A stretch of DNA of 64,000 nucleotides, taken from positions 1 to 64,000 of the forward strand of contig NZ_KB889827.1 in assembly GCF_000372805.1 (NCBI RefSeq), written 5' to 3'. Within the stretch, counting starts at the first letter, position 1. Each line of letters begins with the position of its first letter. Shown here piece by piece: positions 39,171 to 50,333 of this stretch. This stretch comes from Marinobacter gelidimuriae (GTDB lineage: Bacteria > Pseudomonadota > Gammaproteobacteria > Pseudomonadales > Oleiphilaceae). The position numbers and the translations under genes were made by a program. Under the pieces are notes generated by a model. It was not told the DNA's origin. It worked only from the letters and a program-made list of their open reading frames with translations, and made no database searches.

Positions 39171-40358
39171 TTATAACATTTCGATCGCCATCGCAGTTGC
39201 TTCACCACCGCCAATACACAGGGCCGCAACACCTTTCTTTTTGCCGTAGCGCTGCAGCGCGTACATCAGAGTAACCAAAATTCGCGAACCTGTTGAGCCT
39301 ACGGGGTGGCCCTGGGCACAGGCACCGCCATGAACGTTCACTTTATCCGGGTCAAGCCCTAGCTCTTGAATGGGCATCATCGCAACCATGGCAAAAGCCT
39401 CGTTGATTTCGTACAGATCAACGTCGTCCTTACTCCAGCCGGTTTTGGCAAACAAGGTTTCAAGCGCACCCACCGGGGCACAGGTGAATTCTGACGGATG
39501 CTGGGATTGCGTGCTGTGGGCAACCACTCGGGCCAAAGGTTTGAGCCCGCGCTTTTCAGCCTCGGATTCGCGCATCAGTACCAGCGCAGATGCGCCGTCA
39601 GAAATAGAAGAGGCATTGGCAGCCGTGATGGTGCCGTCTTTGCTGAACGCAGGACGCAAGGTCGGGATTTTTTCCAGGTTGGCGTTAAATGGCTGCTCGT
39701 CGTGCTCTACCAGGATGTCACCCTTGCGGGTTTTAACGGTTACCGGGACAATTTCGTCTTTTAGCAGGCCCTGTTCAATTGCGCGTTGCGCACGCTTGAG
39801 GGAGCTGATGGCGTAGTTATCCATGTCTTCTCGGGTATAGCCTTTTTTATCAGCCATTTCCTGCGCAAAAGCGCCCATCAAACGGCCCGTTTGAGCATCT
39901 TCCAGGCCATCAAAAAACATGTGGTCCTGAGGTGCATCGCCTGGGCCCATACGGTAGCCACTGCGCGCTTTTAACAGCAAATACGGAGCGCTCGACATGT
40001 TCTCCATACCCCCAGCTACCATGATGTCGTTGCTGCCTGCTTTGATCAGGTCATGGGCAAGCATCGCCGCCTTCATACCCGAACCACACAACTTATTGAT
40101 GGCGGTTGCACCAGTGCTATCTGGCAAGCCGGCTTTGCGCATGGCCTGTCGCGCGGGGCCTTGGCGCAAACCCGCAGGTAATACGTTGCCCATGATCACT
40201 TCTTGTACGTCACCGGGCTGTAAACCAGCGCGACGCACGGCTTCAGCAATGCACACAGCACCCAGCTCCGGTGCAGGCACAGAGGACAAACTGCCCTGAA
40301 ACCCACCCATTGGCGTACGCACTCCACTGACAATTACAACCTGATCGCTGCTGCTCAT
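39171..40358 (-). CDS. acetyl-CoA C-acetyltransferase (thiolase)
   Basis: Thiolase that condenses two acetyl-CoA or cleaves acetoacetyl-CoA, used in short-chain acyl, ketone or polyhydroxyalkanoate metabolism. The 395 residues show the nucleophile Cys91 in NKLCGSGMKA, the EINEAFA motif, the His loop GACAQGHPVGSTGSR and the second Cys in ALCIGGGEATAM. It stands alone between the comEA terminator and zapE, so physiological role cannot be told from context. Confidence 0.93.
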   Translation of the reverse strand: MSSSDQVVIVSGVRTPMGGFQGSLSSVPAPELGAVCIAEAVRRAGLQPGDVQEVIMGNVLPAGLRQGPARQAMRKAGLPDSTGATAINKLCGSGMKAAMLAHDLIKAGSNDIMVAGGMENMSSAPYLLLKARSGYRMGPGDAPQDHMFFDGLEDAQTGRLMGAFAQEMADKKGYTREDMDNYAISSLKRAQRAIEQGLLKDEIVPVTVKTRKGDILVEHDEQPFNANLEKIPTLRPAFSKDGTITAANASSISDGASALVLMRESEAEKRGLKPLARVVAHSTQSQHPSEFTCAPVGALETLFAKTGWSKDDVDLYEINEAFAMVAMMPIQELGLDPDKVNVHGGACAQGHPVGSTGSRILVTLMYALQRYGKKKGVAALCIGGGEATAMAIEML

Positions 40359-40453
40359 ATTGGTTTCCTATCCCCTTAATAATGACATCGTTGTTATCGG
40401 CAGGAACTCGCTGGCCCGAGCGTATTCCAGTATTCAAGCCGCTGTATTAAAGC

Positions 40454-41593
40454 TCACGGTTTATGGGGCGCGGCCAGATAGTCCTGGGATTGCATCTCCA
40501 ACAAGCGCGATTCTGTGCGCTCAAATTCGAAATTCAACCGGCCACCGGCGTATAATTCTACAATTGGAGCCGCCGCCGAGATAATCACTTTTACATTACG
40601 ATCGTAAAATTCGTCGATCATATTAACAAAGCGCCGAGCCTGGTCGTCTTTATCCTTGCCCAACAGCGGCACGTTGCTGATGATAATAGCGTGGAACTGG
40701 CGGGCCAGCTCGATATAGTCATTCTGGCTGCGAGGACCGTCGCACACCGCTTCAAAATCGAACCACACCACGTCATCGGCGTGGGCACGGGCTGGAATCT
40801 TGCGACCGTTTATTTCCATCGATTTACTGTGCTTGCCTGCTTCGACCGCCAAATTCTCAAAGCTCTTGGTCAGACTGGCATCGGCTTCAGCCCCCAGCGG
40901 TGAATGATAAAGCTGGGCTTGCTCCAGCGTGCGTAAGCGGTAATCTACGCCGCCATCCACATTCACCACATCGGTATGTTTTTTTACCCGCTCAATAGCC
41001 GGAAGAAAGCGCGCCCGCTGCAGACCGTCTTTGTACAAGCCGTCAGGAACAATGTTAGACGTGCACACCAAAGTAACGCCACGCTCAAACAGACCTTGCA
41101 TTAAGGTTGCCAGTATCATCGCGTCACCAATGTCGGACACAAAGAACTCGTCAAAACAGATGACCCGGGTTTCATCGGCAAATTTTTTGGCTACGAGCTC
41201 CAAGGGATTCTTTTGCCCCTTCAACAGCTTGAGTTCATTATGAACACGTTGCATAAAGCGGTGAAAATGCACTCTCATTTTGCGATCGAACGGCAGGGCC
41301 TCAAAAAACGTGTCCATGAGATAGGTTTTTCCGCGGCCAACGCCGCCCCAAAAATACAGACCTGTGATCGGTTCCTTTTTGCCCTTTCCCTTGCCCAGCT
41401 TACGACGCAATTTTGACATCTTGCTGTCGCGGGAGCTTTCCGCTGCCACCAGTTTGTCGTAAAGTGATTGAAGACGCTTTACCGCATCCTCCTGCGCAGC
41501 ATCACGCAGGAACTCCGGACGCTGGAGGTCCTGCTGGTAGCGTTGCCAGGGTGGCATATTGATCGAACTGGCAGTGGGCATAGACGCTGTCAT
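40454..41593 (-). CDS. zapE: cell division ATPase ZapE (AFG1 family)
   Basis: AAA-type ATPase that associates with the Z-ring late in division. The protein (about 379 residues from 41593) has MPPWQRYQQDL, the Walker A GGVGRGKTYLMD, Walker B VICFDEFFV, and the AFG1-type C-terminal region DEFYDRNVKVIISA. The frame stays open to 41740, but that would run into the promoter area of the divergent zapG gene; ATGs at 41593, 41581 and 41557 are nearby candidates. zapE beside a yhcB-type gene is conserved in gammaproteobacteria. Confidence 0.92.
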   Translation of the reverse strand: MTASMPTASSINMPPWQRYQQDLQRPEFLRDAAQEDAVKRLQSLYDKLVAAESSRDSKMSKLRRKLGKGKGKKEPITGLYFWGGVGRGKTYLMDTFFEALPFDRKMRVHFHRFMQRVHNELKLLKGQKNPLELVAKKFADETRVICFDEFFVSDIGDAMILATLMQGLFERGVTLVCTSNIVPDGLYKDGLQRARFLPAIERVKKHTDVVNVDGGVDYRLRTLEQAQLYHSPLGAEADASLTKSFENLAVEAGKHSKSMEINGRKIPARAHADDVVWFDFEAVCDGPRSQNDYIELARQFHAIIISNVPLLGKDKDDQARRFVNMIDEFYDRNVKVIISAAAPIVELYAGGRLNFEFERTESRLLEMQSQDYLAAPHKP

Positions 41594-41784
41594 CAGTGGT
41601 TTCCGCGGGTTACTGGTTAATTTTGGCGCTACATTCTCGCGCAATTTGAGTTTTTCGCCATGTGGTGCCACAACGCGACAATAAGACGATTGGCTCAAGC
41701 TTTTGTCGTGGGCGTATGGAGTCAGTGACGTTATACTCATTACCTGTTCTACGGTTCACTATTTTTAAAAGGACAAAGCAACTT

Positions 41785-42225
41785 ATGACAAACCTGATTA
41801 TGGCAGCAGTTGCCGCCCTGGTGGTTGGCATTCTGATCGGGGTATTGTTGGGCCGCTCTACCGGGCAAGGCTCATCTCTGCGGCAGCGTCGCACCGAGCA
41901 GCAAGTTGATGAGCTGCGCAACGAATATACCCGCTATCAGGCGCAGGTTAACGAGCACTTTATGGAGTCTGCCCACCTACTGCGCCGCTTCAATGACAGC
42001 TATCGCGATGTGAATCAGCACATGGCCAAAAGCGCCACTCGCCTGTGTAACGACGACGAGCTGATCCACGAACTGGAGCAGAACTCAGCCCAACGCCTGA
42101 AAGATGAGCGCAAAGAAGGTTCAGAACCGCCTCGCGACTATGCGCCAAAAGACCCTGACGGTTCTGGCACGCTGGCAGAAGATTACGGTCTGAAAGAAAA
42201 AGCAAAAGCTAAGGCCAAAGCTTAA
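41785..42225 (+). CDS. YhcB/ZapG family (DUF1043) envelope protein
   Basis: Inner-membrane protein linked in E. coli to coordination of envelope growth and division. The 146 residues have an N-terminal membrane helix (about 2-24), a predicted coiled coil (about 30-70; RRTEQQVDELRNEYTRYQAQ), and a charged tail ending in a Lys-Ala repeat (EKAKAKAKA). The ATG at 41785 follows AGGA by 11 bases. It is divergent from zapE and convergent with the nif3-like gene. Confidence 0.9.
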   Translation: MTNLIMAAVAALVVGILIGVLLGRSTGQGSSLRQRRTEQQVDELRNEYTRYQAQVNEHFMESAHLLRRFNDSYRDVNQHMAKSATRLCNDDELIHELEQNSAQRLKDERKEGSEPPRDYAPKDPDGSGTLAEDYGLKEKAKAKAKA

Positions 42226-42243
42226 GCCTGAGCAAAGGCTGGC

Positions 42244-42987
42244 CTACGCCGGGTTATCGCACTCGATAAACCGGTGGGCCAGCCCCAACTCCTTCGCCAA
42301 GGCTTCCCCTAACGCCTGAACGCCGTAACGCTCGGTGGCGTGATGGCCAGCCGCAAAATAGTGAATCCCCCGCTCTCTGGCGGTATGAGTCGTGGGTTCT
42401 GAAATCTCTCCGCTGATGTAGGCATCCAGCCCTGCATCCGCCGCAGTGTCAATAAAACCCTGCGCACCACCGGTGCACCAAGCCACTGTTTTGATCAGGT
42501 CTGGCCCGCCCTCAATATGCAAAGGTTGCCGCTGCAAACAACCCGAAATACGCTCGCTTAGCGCCTGTGGCGTTAACGTCTGGGCAAACTCACCACGCCA
42601 CACCAGACCATTCAAAGGCTCCGGGCTATCGATACCCAACACCCTGGCCAGATTGCGGTTGTTGCCATACAGCGGATGATCATCCAATGGCAAGTGATAA
42701 CCCACCAGATTGATCTCGTGAGTCAGCAGGGTTTTCAAACGATTGCGCTTTATGCCCACTACACGCTGGTCTTCACCTTTCCAGAAATAACCGTGGTGCA
42801 CCAGAACCATATCTGCTTTCAGCTCCACCGCCGCATCCAGTAGCGCCTGTGAGGCTGTAACGCCCGTAATCAGGGTGTTTATCTCGGCCTTGCCTTCCAC
42901 CTGAAGACCGTTGGGGCTGTAATCCTGAAATTTTTCGGGCGTCAGCCAGCTCTCCAGCAGCGCCATAATCTCGTTTCTATGCGCCAT
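42244..42987 (-). CDS. Nif3-like dinuclear metal-centre protein (YbgI family)
   Basis: Hexameric dinuclear metal-binding protein; its exact reaction is debated (GTP cyclohydrolase I type 2 homologue). The 247 residues have MVLVHHGYFWKGE (metal His pair near residues 64-65), LLTHEINLVGYHLPLDDHP, and AAGHHATERYGVQAL near the C-terminus with conserved His and Glu. It lies downstream of hisC on the same strand, convergent with the yhcB-type gene. Confidence 0.92.
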   Translation of the reverse strand: MAHRNEIMALLESWLTPEKFQDYSPNGLQVEGKAEINTLITGVTASQALLDAAVELKADMVLVHHGYFWKGEDQRVVGIKRNRLKTLLTHEINLVGYHLPLDDHPLYGNNRNLARVLGIDSPEPLNGLVWRGEFAQTLTPQALSERISGCLQRQPLHIEGGPDLIKTVAWCTGGAQGFIDTAADAGLDAYISGEISEPTTHTARERGIHYFAAGHHATERYGVQALGEALAKELGLAHRFIECDNPA

Positions 42988-43008
42988 AGCAGTGCCAGAC
43001 CTCGATAA

Positions 43009-44073
43009 TCAGCGTGTATCACAGAGTGTTTTTAACGCCTCCAACAGAGCATCATTCTGCGGCGCTTTAGCAATGGTGATACGCAGAAACTCGTTGATCC
43101 GCGGCTTGTTGAAGTGCCGAATGATCACACCCTGCTCGCGTAAACCGTTCGCCAAATCAACTCCAGCCCGTTGCGGATGGCGGGCAAACACAAAATTGGC
43201 TCTGGACGGAAGCACCTCAAAGCCCAGTTTCTGCAGACATTCGCTAACCCGCTCACGCTCACGAATTACCCCGTTTCGGCTGTCCTGAAACCAGTCATCG
43301 TCTTCATACGCGGCCTGTGCGCCCGCCAAAGCAAGGCGATCAAGAGGGTAGCTGTTGAAGCTGTCTTTCACCCGGTTCAGAGCCTCTATCAGTTCCGCAT
43401 TACCGGCAGCAAACCCGACCCGCAAACCCGCCAGCGAACGTGATTTCGACAGGGTTTGGGTAACCAGCAGATTTGGATAAAGGTCAATTAAGTCAATGGC
43501 GGTTTCGCCGCCGAAGTCGATGTAAGCTTCGTCAATAACGACGACTCGGTCGGGATTGGCCTTTAGCACCACCGCAATTTCGGTAAGGTTCAGGTAGCGG
43601 CCAGTGGGCGCATTCGGATTGGGAAAAATGACGCCTCCGTTGGGCTGGCTGTAATCATCAGGGTCAATCGCAAACTCGTCATTCAATGGCACTTTGCGAG
43701 CCTTGATGTTGTAAAGACCGCAATACACAGGATAAAAGCTGTAGCTGATGTCCGGGTAAAGTATCGGTTGGTCCTGCTGAAACAGTGCGCAAAAAACGTG
43801 CGCTAAAACTTCGTCGGAACCGTTACCCAGAAACACTTGGTCGGTTTTAATACCGTGGTAGGTGGCAATGGTTGCCTTCAGCGCCTGACCCTCGGGGTCC
43901 GGATACAGGCGCAGATTATCGTTAAGCTCGGCCTGAATGGCTTCGATGACCTTGGGCGACGGGCCAAAGGGGTTCTCGTTGGTATTGAGTTTTACCAGGT
44001 TAGCGATTTTGGGCTGTTCCCCGGGAATATAAGGCACCAAATCGTGAACCAGTGGGCTCCAGAATTTGCTCAT
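43009..44073 (-). CDS. hisC: histidinol-phosphate aminotransferase
   Basis: PLP enzyme of histidine synthesis. The 354 residues have [39 protein letters not shown] and the PLP-Lys region [14 protein letters not shown]. It follows hisD and closes the murA-hisG-hisD-hisC run. It overlaps nothing; a 40-base gap separates it from hisD. Confidence 0.96.
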   Translation of the reverse strand: MSKFWSPLVHDLVPYIPGEQPKIANLVKLNTNENPFGPSPKVIEAIQAELNDNLRLYPDPEGQALKATIATYHGIKTDQVFLGNGSDEVLAHVFCALFQQDQPILYPDISYSFYPVYCGLYNIKARKVPLNDEFAIDPDDYSQPNGGVIFPNPNAPTGRYLNLTEIAVVLKANPDRVVVIDEAYIDFGGETAIDLIDLYPNLLVTQTLSKSRSLAGLRVGFAAGNAELIEALNRVKDSFNSYPLDRLALAGAQAAYEDDDWFQDSRNGVIRERERVSECLQKLGFEVLPSRANFVFARHPQRAGVDLANGLREQGVIIRHFNKPRINEFLRITIAKAPQNDALLEALKTLCDTR

Positions 44074-44112
44074 GGGTTTTCTCCGTAGCGGTGGCCGTTG
44101 GTAATGCGGCGT

Positions 44113-45420
44113 CTAATCTTGCTGAATCCGGTATTCTGCCGAACGCGCGTGGGCGGTCAGGCCCTCGCCTCTGGCCAGCACGGAAGCCACTCGCCCCATA
44201 CGGCTCGCACCTTCGGCGCTAAATCCGATAATGGATGAGCGCTTCTGGAAATCGTAGACACCCAGAGGCGATGAAAAGCGCGCGGTACCGCTAGTAGGCA
44301 GCACGTGATTCGGGCCGGCACAATAGTCCCCAAGGGCCTCGGCGGTATACCGGCCCATAAAAATAGCACCGGCATGGCGAATGTCCGCCAACAACGCTTG
44401 CGGCTCAGCAACGGACAATTCCAGATGCTCCGGCGCAATTCGATTGGATACTTCGGCCGCTTCTGCCAGATCGGCAACCTGAATCAAAGCCGCGCGATCG
44501 GCTAATGAGGTGCGGATAATTTCCGCCCGCTCCATGGTGGGCAGCAGTCGTTCAATACTGACTTCCACCGCATCCAGAAACTCGGCGCTGGGGCTGATCA
44601 GAATCGACTGGGCCTGTTCGTCGTGCTCGGCCTGAGAAAATAGATCCATCGCAATCCAGTCCGGATCGGTCTGACCGTCACAAATCACCAGAATTTCTGA
44701 TGGCCCGGCAATCATGTCGATACCCACGGTGCCAAACACCTCGCGCTTGGCAGTAGCTACAAAAATGTTGCCCGGGCCCACAATCTTATCCACCGCCGGC
44801 ACCGTGTCAGTGCCATAAGCCAGCGCGGCCACAGCTTGCGCTCCGCCAATGGTAAATACACGGTCTACTCCGGCAATCGCCGCCGCCGCCAGCACCATGT
44901 CATTCACCACGCCATCCGGTGTCGGCACCACCATAATCACTTCGGCCACGCCGGCGACTTTTGCCGGTATGGCGTTCATCAGAACAGACGATGGATAGGC
45001 CGCTTTGCCGCCGGGCACATACAGCCCTGCCCGATCAATCGGCGTAATCTTCTGCCCTAGCACCGTGCCGTCGGCGTCTTCATATTGCCAGGACTCCTGA
45101 CTCTGACGCTGGTGATAATCCCGCACCCGGCGAGCTGCGTGCTCCAAGGCATCACGCTGGTCCTGAGGAATGGTTTTCAAGGCATGCTGCAACCGTTCCT
45201 GACTCATTTCCAACTCGGCTACGCTGCCAACGCTCAAGCGGTCAAACTTGGCCGTAAACTCCAGAACAGCCGCGTCGCCGCGGGTTTTCACCTCGTGCAG
45301 AATATGACGCACCGACTCGTTCACCTGATGATCCACGCTGTCATCCCAGGCCAACAGGGCAGATAGCGCGCTGTCAAAGTCTGCATCGGAGGCGTTCAAT
45401 CGCTGGATGTTAACGGTCAT
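44113..45420 (-). CDS. hisD: histidinol dehydrogenase
   Basis: Zinc enzyme that oxidises histidinol to histidine in two NAD-dependent steps, the last steps of histidine synthesis. The 435 residues contain [20 protein letters not shown], the signature of the family, [22 protein letters not shown] and [21 protein letters not shown] with its catalytic residues. It is separated from hisG by a 280-base spacer holding a large inverted repeat. Confidence 0.97.
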   Translation of the reverse strand: MTVNIQRLNASDADFDSALSALLAWDDSVDHQVNESVRHILHEVKTRGDAAVLEFTAKFDRLSVGSVAELEMSQERLQHALKTIPQDQRDALEHAARRVRDYHQRQSQESWQYEDADGTVLGQKITPIDRAGLYVPGGKAAYPSSVLMNAIPAKVAGVAEVIMVVPTPDGVVNDMVLAAAAIAGVDRVFTIGGAQAVAALAYGTDTVPAVDKIVGPGNIFVATAKREVFGTVGIDMIAGPSEILVICDGQTDPDWIAMDLFSQAEHDEQAQSILISPSAEFLDAVEVSIERLLPTMERAEIIRTSLADRAALIQVADLAEAAEVSNRIAPEHLELSVAEPQALLADIRHAGAIFMGRYTAEALGDYCAGPNHVLPTSGTARFSSPLGVYDFQKRSSIIGFSAEGASRMGRVASVLARGEGLTAHARSAEYRIQQD

Positions 45421-45536
45421 GTGTTAAACCCTGTAGTGAATAAAAACTGAAGTTGAAACTAAAAAGTGATGCCTATAGGCAACTCGTGGCAAGCGCTCGT
45501 AAAGGGCTTGCCACCACCCAAAGTTCAGCGAAGGGA

Positions 45537-45634
45537 CTGTGGGGCGGCCTACCAAAACTGTGCGGAGCCATGGATGGCGTAGCCCAAGCGTCACATGGAC
45601 GTGCTTGAGCGTGTTTTGGTAGGCCGCCCCACAG
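45537..45634. repeat. 98-bp palindromic element between hisG and hisD
   Basis: Arms of 22 bp at 45537-45558 and 45613-45634 are perfect reverse complements. The 54-base centre has its own small hairpins, GCCATGGATGGC and CAAGC...GCTTG. A further 9-bp hairpin, GTGGCAAGC / GCTTGCCAC, lies at 45486-45515. No reading frame crosses it. It resembles a REP/MITE-type palindromic repeat; the copy number in the genome cannot be judged here. Confidence 0.85.
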
Positions 45635-45699
45635 GCGCTAAAGGCACCAATGCAAGGACGCAAGCCGTTTACGGACGCAACCTCCCATGTATCCGTGAA

Positions 45700-46338
45700 C
45701 TAACGGCGTTTTTCCACCGCAGCCGACATCATTTCGATAATGGGATTTATACGTTCGTGTTTCATTTTCATGGAGGCACGATTCACAATTAATCGGGTGC
45801 TGATATGTTCGATTAATTCCCGCGCTTCCAAGCCGTTGGCTTTCAAGGTGTTGCCGGTATCAACAATGTCGACAATCTCATCGGCCAGACCCAGAATCGG
45901 CGCCAGCTCCATCGCACCGTAAAGCTTGATGATGTCGGCTTGGCGGCCTTGAGCTGCATAATAGCGCCGCGCCAGATTCACAAACTTGGTAGCGACCTTC
46001 AAGCGCCCAGTCGGGACCGGACACCCTTTGGCGCCGGCGGTCATCAGGCGGCAGCGAGCGATATTCAAGTCCAGCGGCTCGTAGAGGCCTTCACCACCGT
46101 GTTCCATCAGCGTGTCTTTGCCCGTCACGCCCAAGTCAGCAGCACCGTATTGCACATAGGTCGGAACGTCGGTGGCTCGAAGAATAAGCACGCGCACATG
46201 GTCGCTGGTGGTAGGAAACACCAGCTTGCGGGACTTATTTACGTCGTCGATCAGCTCAATTCCGGCTTCTGCCAGCAAGGGCAAGGTTTCTTCCAGAATG
46301 CGGCCTTTCGACAAGGCAATGGTGATGGAATCTGTCAT
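45700..46338 (-). CDS. hisG: ATP phosphoribosyltransferase, short form
   Basis: First, feedback-controlled step of histidine synthesis (ATP + PRPP). At 212 residues it is the short HisG lacking the regulatory ACT-like domain, so it should need the HisZ partner, which is not in the window. Motifs: [58 protein letters not shown]. It starts 42 bases after the murA stop. Confidence 0.96.
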   Translation of the reverse strand: MTDSITIALSKGRILEETLPLLAEAGIELIDDVNKSRKLVFPTTSDHVRVLILRATDVPTYVQYGAADLGVTGKDTLMEHGGEGLYEPLDLNIARCRLMTAGAKGCPVPTGRLKVATKFVNLARRYYAAQGRQADIIKLYGAMELAPILGLADEIVDIVDTGNTLKANGLEARELIEHISTRLIVNRASMKMKHERINPIIEMMSAAVEKRR

Positions 46339-46379
46339 ATCGTATCCGGTTTCCCGTTAGCTCTTTGCTGCCGTGTTAC

Positions 46380-47669
<1,290 letters not shown>

Positions 47670-47672
47670 CTA

Positions 47673-47915
47673 TCAGCCCTGGCGCGCAGCCCATTCGGCG
47701 GGAGTAAAGGCCTTGGGATGCAGAGCGTGAATGGTGCCATCCATAATCATCTGAAACAGCGCTTTATTGATCAGCTGTTGGCGCTTGATGGTTGGTAAAC
47801 CCTCAAAAACGTCGCCCACTGCCACAACCATGCAATGTGAACCGTCAATCTGCACCTGAATCTCACAGTCTGGCAGCTCATTCTGCACCAGCGTGGCAAT
47901 TTCGGCGACATCCAT
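47673..47915 (-). CDS. ibaG: BolA-family protein IbaG
   Basis: Small BolA-like protein that works with monothiol glutaredoxins in iron-sulfur handling and acid stress. The 80 residues end in the family's helical segment IKRQQLINKALFQMIMDGTIHALHPKAFTPAEW; the conserved His and the substitution pattern fit IbaG rather than BolA. ATG at 47915 (GGAG five bases upstream) is preferred to the GTG at 47921. The mla-ibaG-murA order matches E. coli. Confidence 0.93.
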   Translation of the reverse strand: MDVAEIATLVQNELPDCEIQVQIDGSHCMVVAVGDVFEGLPTIKRQQLINKALFQMIMDGTIHALHPKAFTPAEWAARQG

Positions 47916-48033
47916 AAACACTCCACGGACATTGAAAAATCAAGGGGCGGAATTGTAACCAATTCCTTAGCCAGGGTCAGCTTTCGCATTGGATAATCCG
48001 CATCAATGCTGGCCGCCAGCGATGCTTGCCAGG

Positions 48034-48375
48034 TTAATCCGCGTTTACGCCAGGCCTGACAGCGGAAAACCCTGGTAATGCGTCATTCAGATTCGCCAGC
48101 GCGGCCAGCGCCAGCAAGCGCTCACCGGGGTGATCAAAGCGCAGGTTCAGCGAGCGCTCGTGGGCGAACCGTTGCCAACACAAAAGTACTGACAGTAACG
48201 AGCTGCTAGCGCTGGTCAACTTGGCCAAATCCACGGTGATGTCGCCTTTGGCCCCTGCCAGCAAAGCCTCTCCGCGCTGGCGCAGGTCGGCAGCGGCCAT
48301 AGCATCGGCCTGGCCGTCAATTGTCAGGTTATTGTCGCTGAAATTAAGCGTTGGCTGCGGGTTACTGGCGCTCAT
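48034..48375 (-). CDS. mlaB: STAS-domain protein MlaB
   Basis: Cytoplasmic regulatory subunit of the MlaFEDB phospholipid ABC transporter. The 113 residues hold one STAS domain (about 10-105) with DITVDLAKLTSASSSLLSVL, the region where the anti-sigma antagonist Ser/Thr normally lies. The ATG overlaps the mlaC stop (TAATG). Identification relies on its position, as STAS sequences vary widely. Confidence 0.88.
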   Translation of the reverse strand: MSASNPQPTLNFSDNNLTIDGQADAMAAADLRQRGEALLAGAKGDITVDLAKLTSASSSLLSVLLCWQRFAHERSLNLRFDHPGERLLALAALANLNDALPGFSAVRPGVNAD

Positions 48376-49037
48376 TATTGCCCTGCTTTTTCGTCAATGG
48401 CCTGCTCCAGATTGAGGCTATCAGCCGCATCATTCCAGCCGTCGATCACCACCTGCACTTGGTCCCGATTGGCTTCCATTTCCTGACTGAAACGGTCACG
48501 GAACGCGAGCCCAATGTTCACGCCTTCCACGATCACGTTTTCCATCATCCACTGGTCGTTTTTGGCGCGATACATGGAATAGGTAACCGGATAGCGATTG
48601 CCTGTTTCGGTGATCACCTGCATATCCACAGACGCACGGTTATCATCGCGGGGGTTGAACGTAGCGCCTAGCACCTCGATGCGAAAGTTGCGCGACTCTA
48701 CTAAAGCCTGGGCATAGCTCTCAAACAAGCTGCGCTTGAACTTTTCTACAAACTGATCACGCTGTTCCGGAGACGCCTGGCGGGCATAACGCCCCATCAC
48801 CCGGGCAGCAATGCGGCGAAAGTCAACAAAGCCGTCCATCGTTTGATTCATGCTGCTGTAAAACGCTTCGGCGTCGTCTTGGTATAGCCCCCGCTCCCGG
48901 TTGAGCTGTTCAACCATGCGCTGGGTGTTGTCGTTCACATAAGCTCGTAACTGTTCTTCAGTATCGGCTTGAACAGACACGGCCAGCAGACTGAGCAAAA
49001 CGAACAGAAAAATGGATCGATAACGCGCGATGGCCAT
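48375..49037 (-). CDS. mlaC: periplasmic phospholipid-binding protein MlaC
   Basis: Soluble shuttle that carries phospholipids between the MlaA-porin complex in the outer membrane and MlaFEDB in the inner membrane. The 220 residues start with a signal peptide (SIFLFVLLSLLAVSVQA, cleavage near residue 24) and contain YSSMNQTMDGFVDFRRIAAR and DNRASVDMQVITETGNRYPV, typical of the Ttg2D/MlaC family. Confidence 0.94.
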   Translation of the reverse strand: MAIARYRSIFLFVLLSLLAVSVQADTEEQLRAYVNDNTQRMVEQLNRERGLYQDDAEAFYSSMNQTMDGFVDFRRIAARVMGRYARQASPEQRDQFVEKFKRSLFESYAQALVESRNFRIEVLGATFNPRDDNRASVDMQVITETGNRYPVTYSMYRAKNDQWMMENVIVEGVNIGLAFRDRFSQEMEANRDQVQVVIDGWNDAADSLNLEQAIDEKAGQ

Positions 49038-49073
49038 CTTGGTGTCTCCGGTTGGGTGCTTGTTAAAAAGGCC

Positions 49074-49526
49074 TTAGCGGCCAGAGGCAAAATTACTGAT
49101 CAGCCGTTCGATATTCATCGCCGACTGGGTAGTGTAAAAGTTGTCACCCGGCTGCAGCGACTCCAAATCACCACCAATGGATATGTCGATATACTGCTCA
49201 CCCAGCAGACCGGATGTGCGTATCATCGCGGCGCTGTCAGCAGGAATGTTGTTGACATCGGAGTCAATAGACAATGTTACGCGGGCCTTAAACGTGTCTC
49301 GATCCAGCTCGATAGACTCGATAGAACCAACCTGCACGCCCGCCATTGACACTCTACCCCGCGGCCCCAGGCCTCCAGTATCGGTAAAGTCTGCATATAC
49401 GGTGTAGGTGCTACCAGCCGCAGCCAATGACAAACCGCTGACTTGCAGCGCCAAAAACATCATGGCACCCATACCTGCCAGCACGAACAATCCAACAATT
49501 ATTTCAGTCGTTCTTTGCGCCATCAC
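49074..49526 (-). CDS. mlaD: MCE-domain protein MlaD
   Basis: Inner-membrane-anchored MCE protein that forms the hexameric ring through which MlaFEDB passes lipids. The 150 residues have one N-terminal membrane helix (about 7-32) and one MCE domain (about 40-118; YADFTDTGGLGPRGRVSMAG), with LLGEQYIDISIGG at its end. It is the usual short MlaD size. Confidence 0.95.
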   Translation of the reverse strand: MMAQRTTEIIVGLFVLAGMGAMMFLALQVSGLSLAAAGSTYTVYADFTDTGGLGPRGRVSMAGVQVGSIESIELDRDTFKARVTLSIDSDVNNIPADSAAMIRTSGLLGEQYIDISIGGDLESLQPGDNFYTTQSAMNIERLISNFASGR

Positions 49527-49550
49527 CGGCTCCTGTTAATTTCCAGATAA

Positions 49551-50333
49551 TCAGAAATTGCCGAACATTACGGCGGTCAATATAAAGTCCAGCCCAAGCA
49601 CGGCCAGCGACGAATACACCACGGTTTTTGTGGTTGCCGAACTGATGCCGGCGGATGTTGGCACACAGTCATAGCCTTGATACACCGCAATCCAGGCGCA
49701 CACAAAGCCAAACACCACACTTTTTATGACGCCGTTTAGCACGTCGTCACGAAAATCAACCGAAGCCTGCATGTTGCCCCAGAACGAGCCTTCGAACACA
49801 CCCAGCCATTCCACTCCCACCAGCATACCACCAAGGATACCCACCATCGAAAACACCACGGCCAGAATGGGCATACTCAGAAAGCCCGCCCATAACCGCG
49901 GCGCTATCACTCGGCGCAAAGGGTCTACGCCCATCATTTCCATGCTCGAAAGCTGTTCTGTGGCTTTCATCAGGCCAATTTCTGCGGTCAACGCCGAACC
50001 GGCGCGGCCAGCGAACAAGAGCGCGGTCACCACCGGCCCCAATTCGCGCACCAGGGTCAGGGCAATCATCTGGCCAATGGCCGACTCAGAGCCAAAGTCG
50101 CTGAGAATCGTGTAGCCCTGCAACCCAAGTACCATGCCAATAAACAGCCCGGAAACCACCACAATCACCAGTGACAGCACCCCAACCGAATATATCTGTT
50201 TCAACAGCAGCGGTAAGCCCACCGACGGTTTTGGCACACCTACCAGCACGCCCAGCAAAAACTGACTGGCTCGCCCGAAAGACGCCAGAAAATCCAGCGT
50301 GTTTTTGCCCAGGCGGGCAATCGCATCCATCAT
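49551..50333 (-). CDS. mlaE: phospholipid ABC transporter permease MlaE
   Basis: Membrane subunit of the Mla transporter. The 260 residues form several membrane helices and show [27 protein letters not shown] (cytoplasmic coupling region), [20 protein letters not shown] and a hydrophobic C-terminus. The first ATG overlaps the mlaF stop; a second ATG one codon later is equally possible. Confidence 0.95.
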   Translation of the reverse strand: MMDAIARLGKNTLDFLASFGRASQFLLGVLVGVPKPSVGLPLLLKQIYSVGVLSLVIVVVSGLFIGMVLGLQGYTILSDFGSESAIGQMIALTLVRELGPVVTALLFAGRAGSALTAEIGLMKATEQLSSMEMMGVDPLRRVIAPRLWAGFLSMPILAVVFSMVGILGGMLVGVEWLGVFEGSFWGNMQASVDFRDDVLNGVIKSVVFGFVCAWIAVYQGYDCVPTSAGISSATTKTVVYSSLAVLGLDFILTAVMFGNF

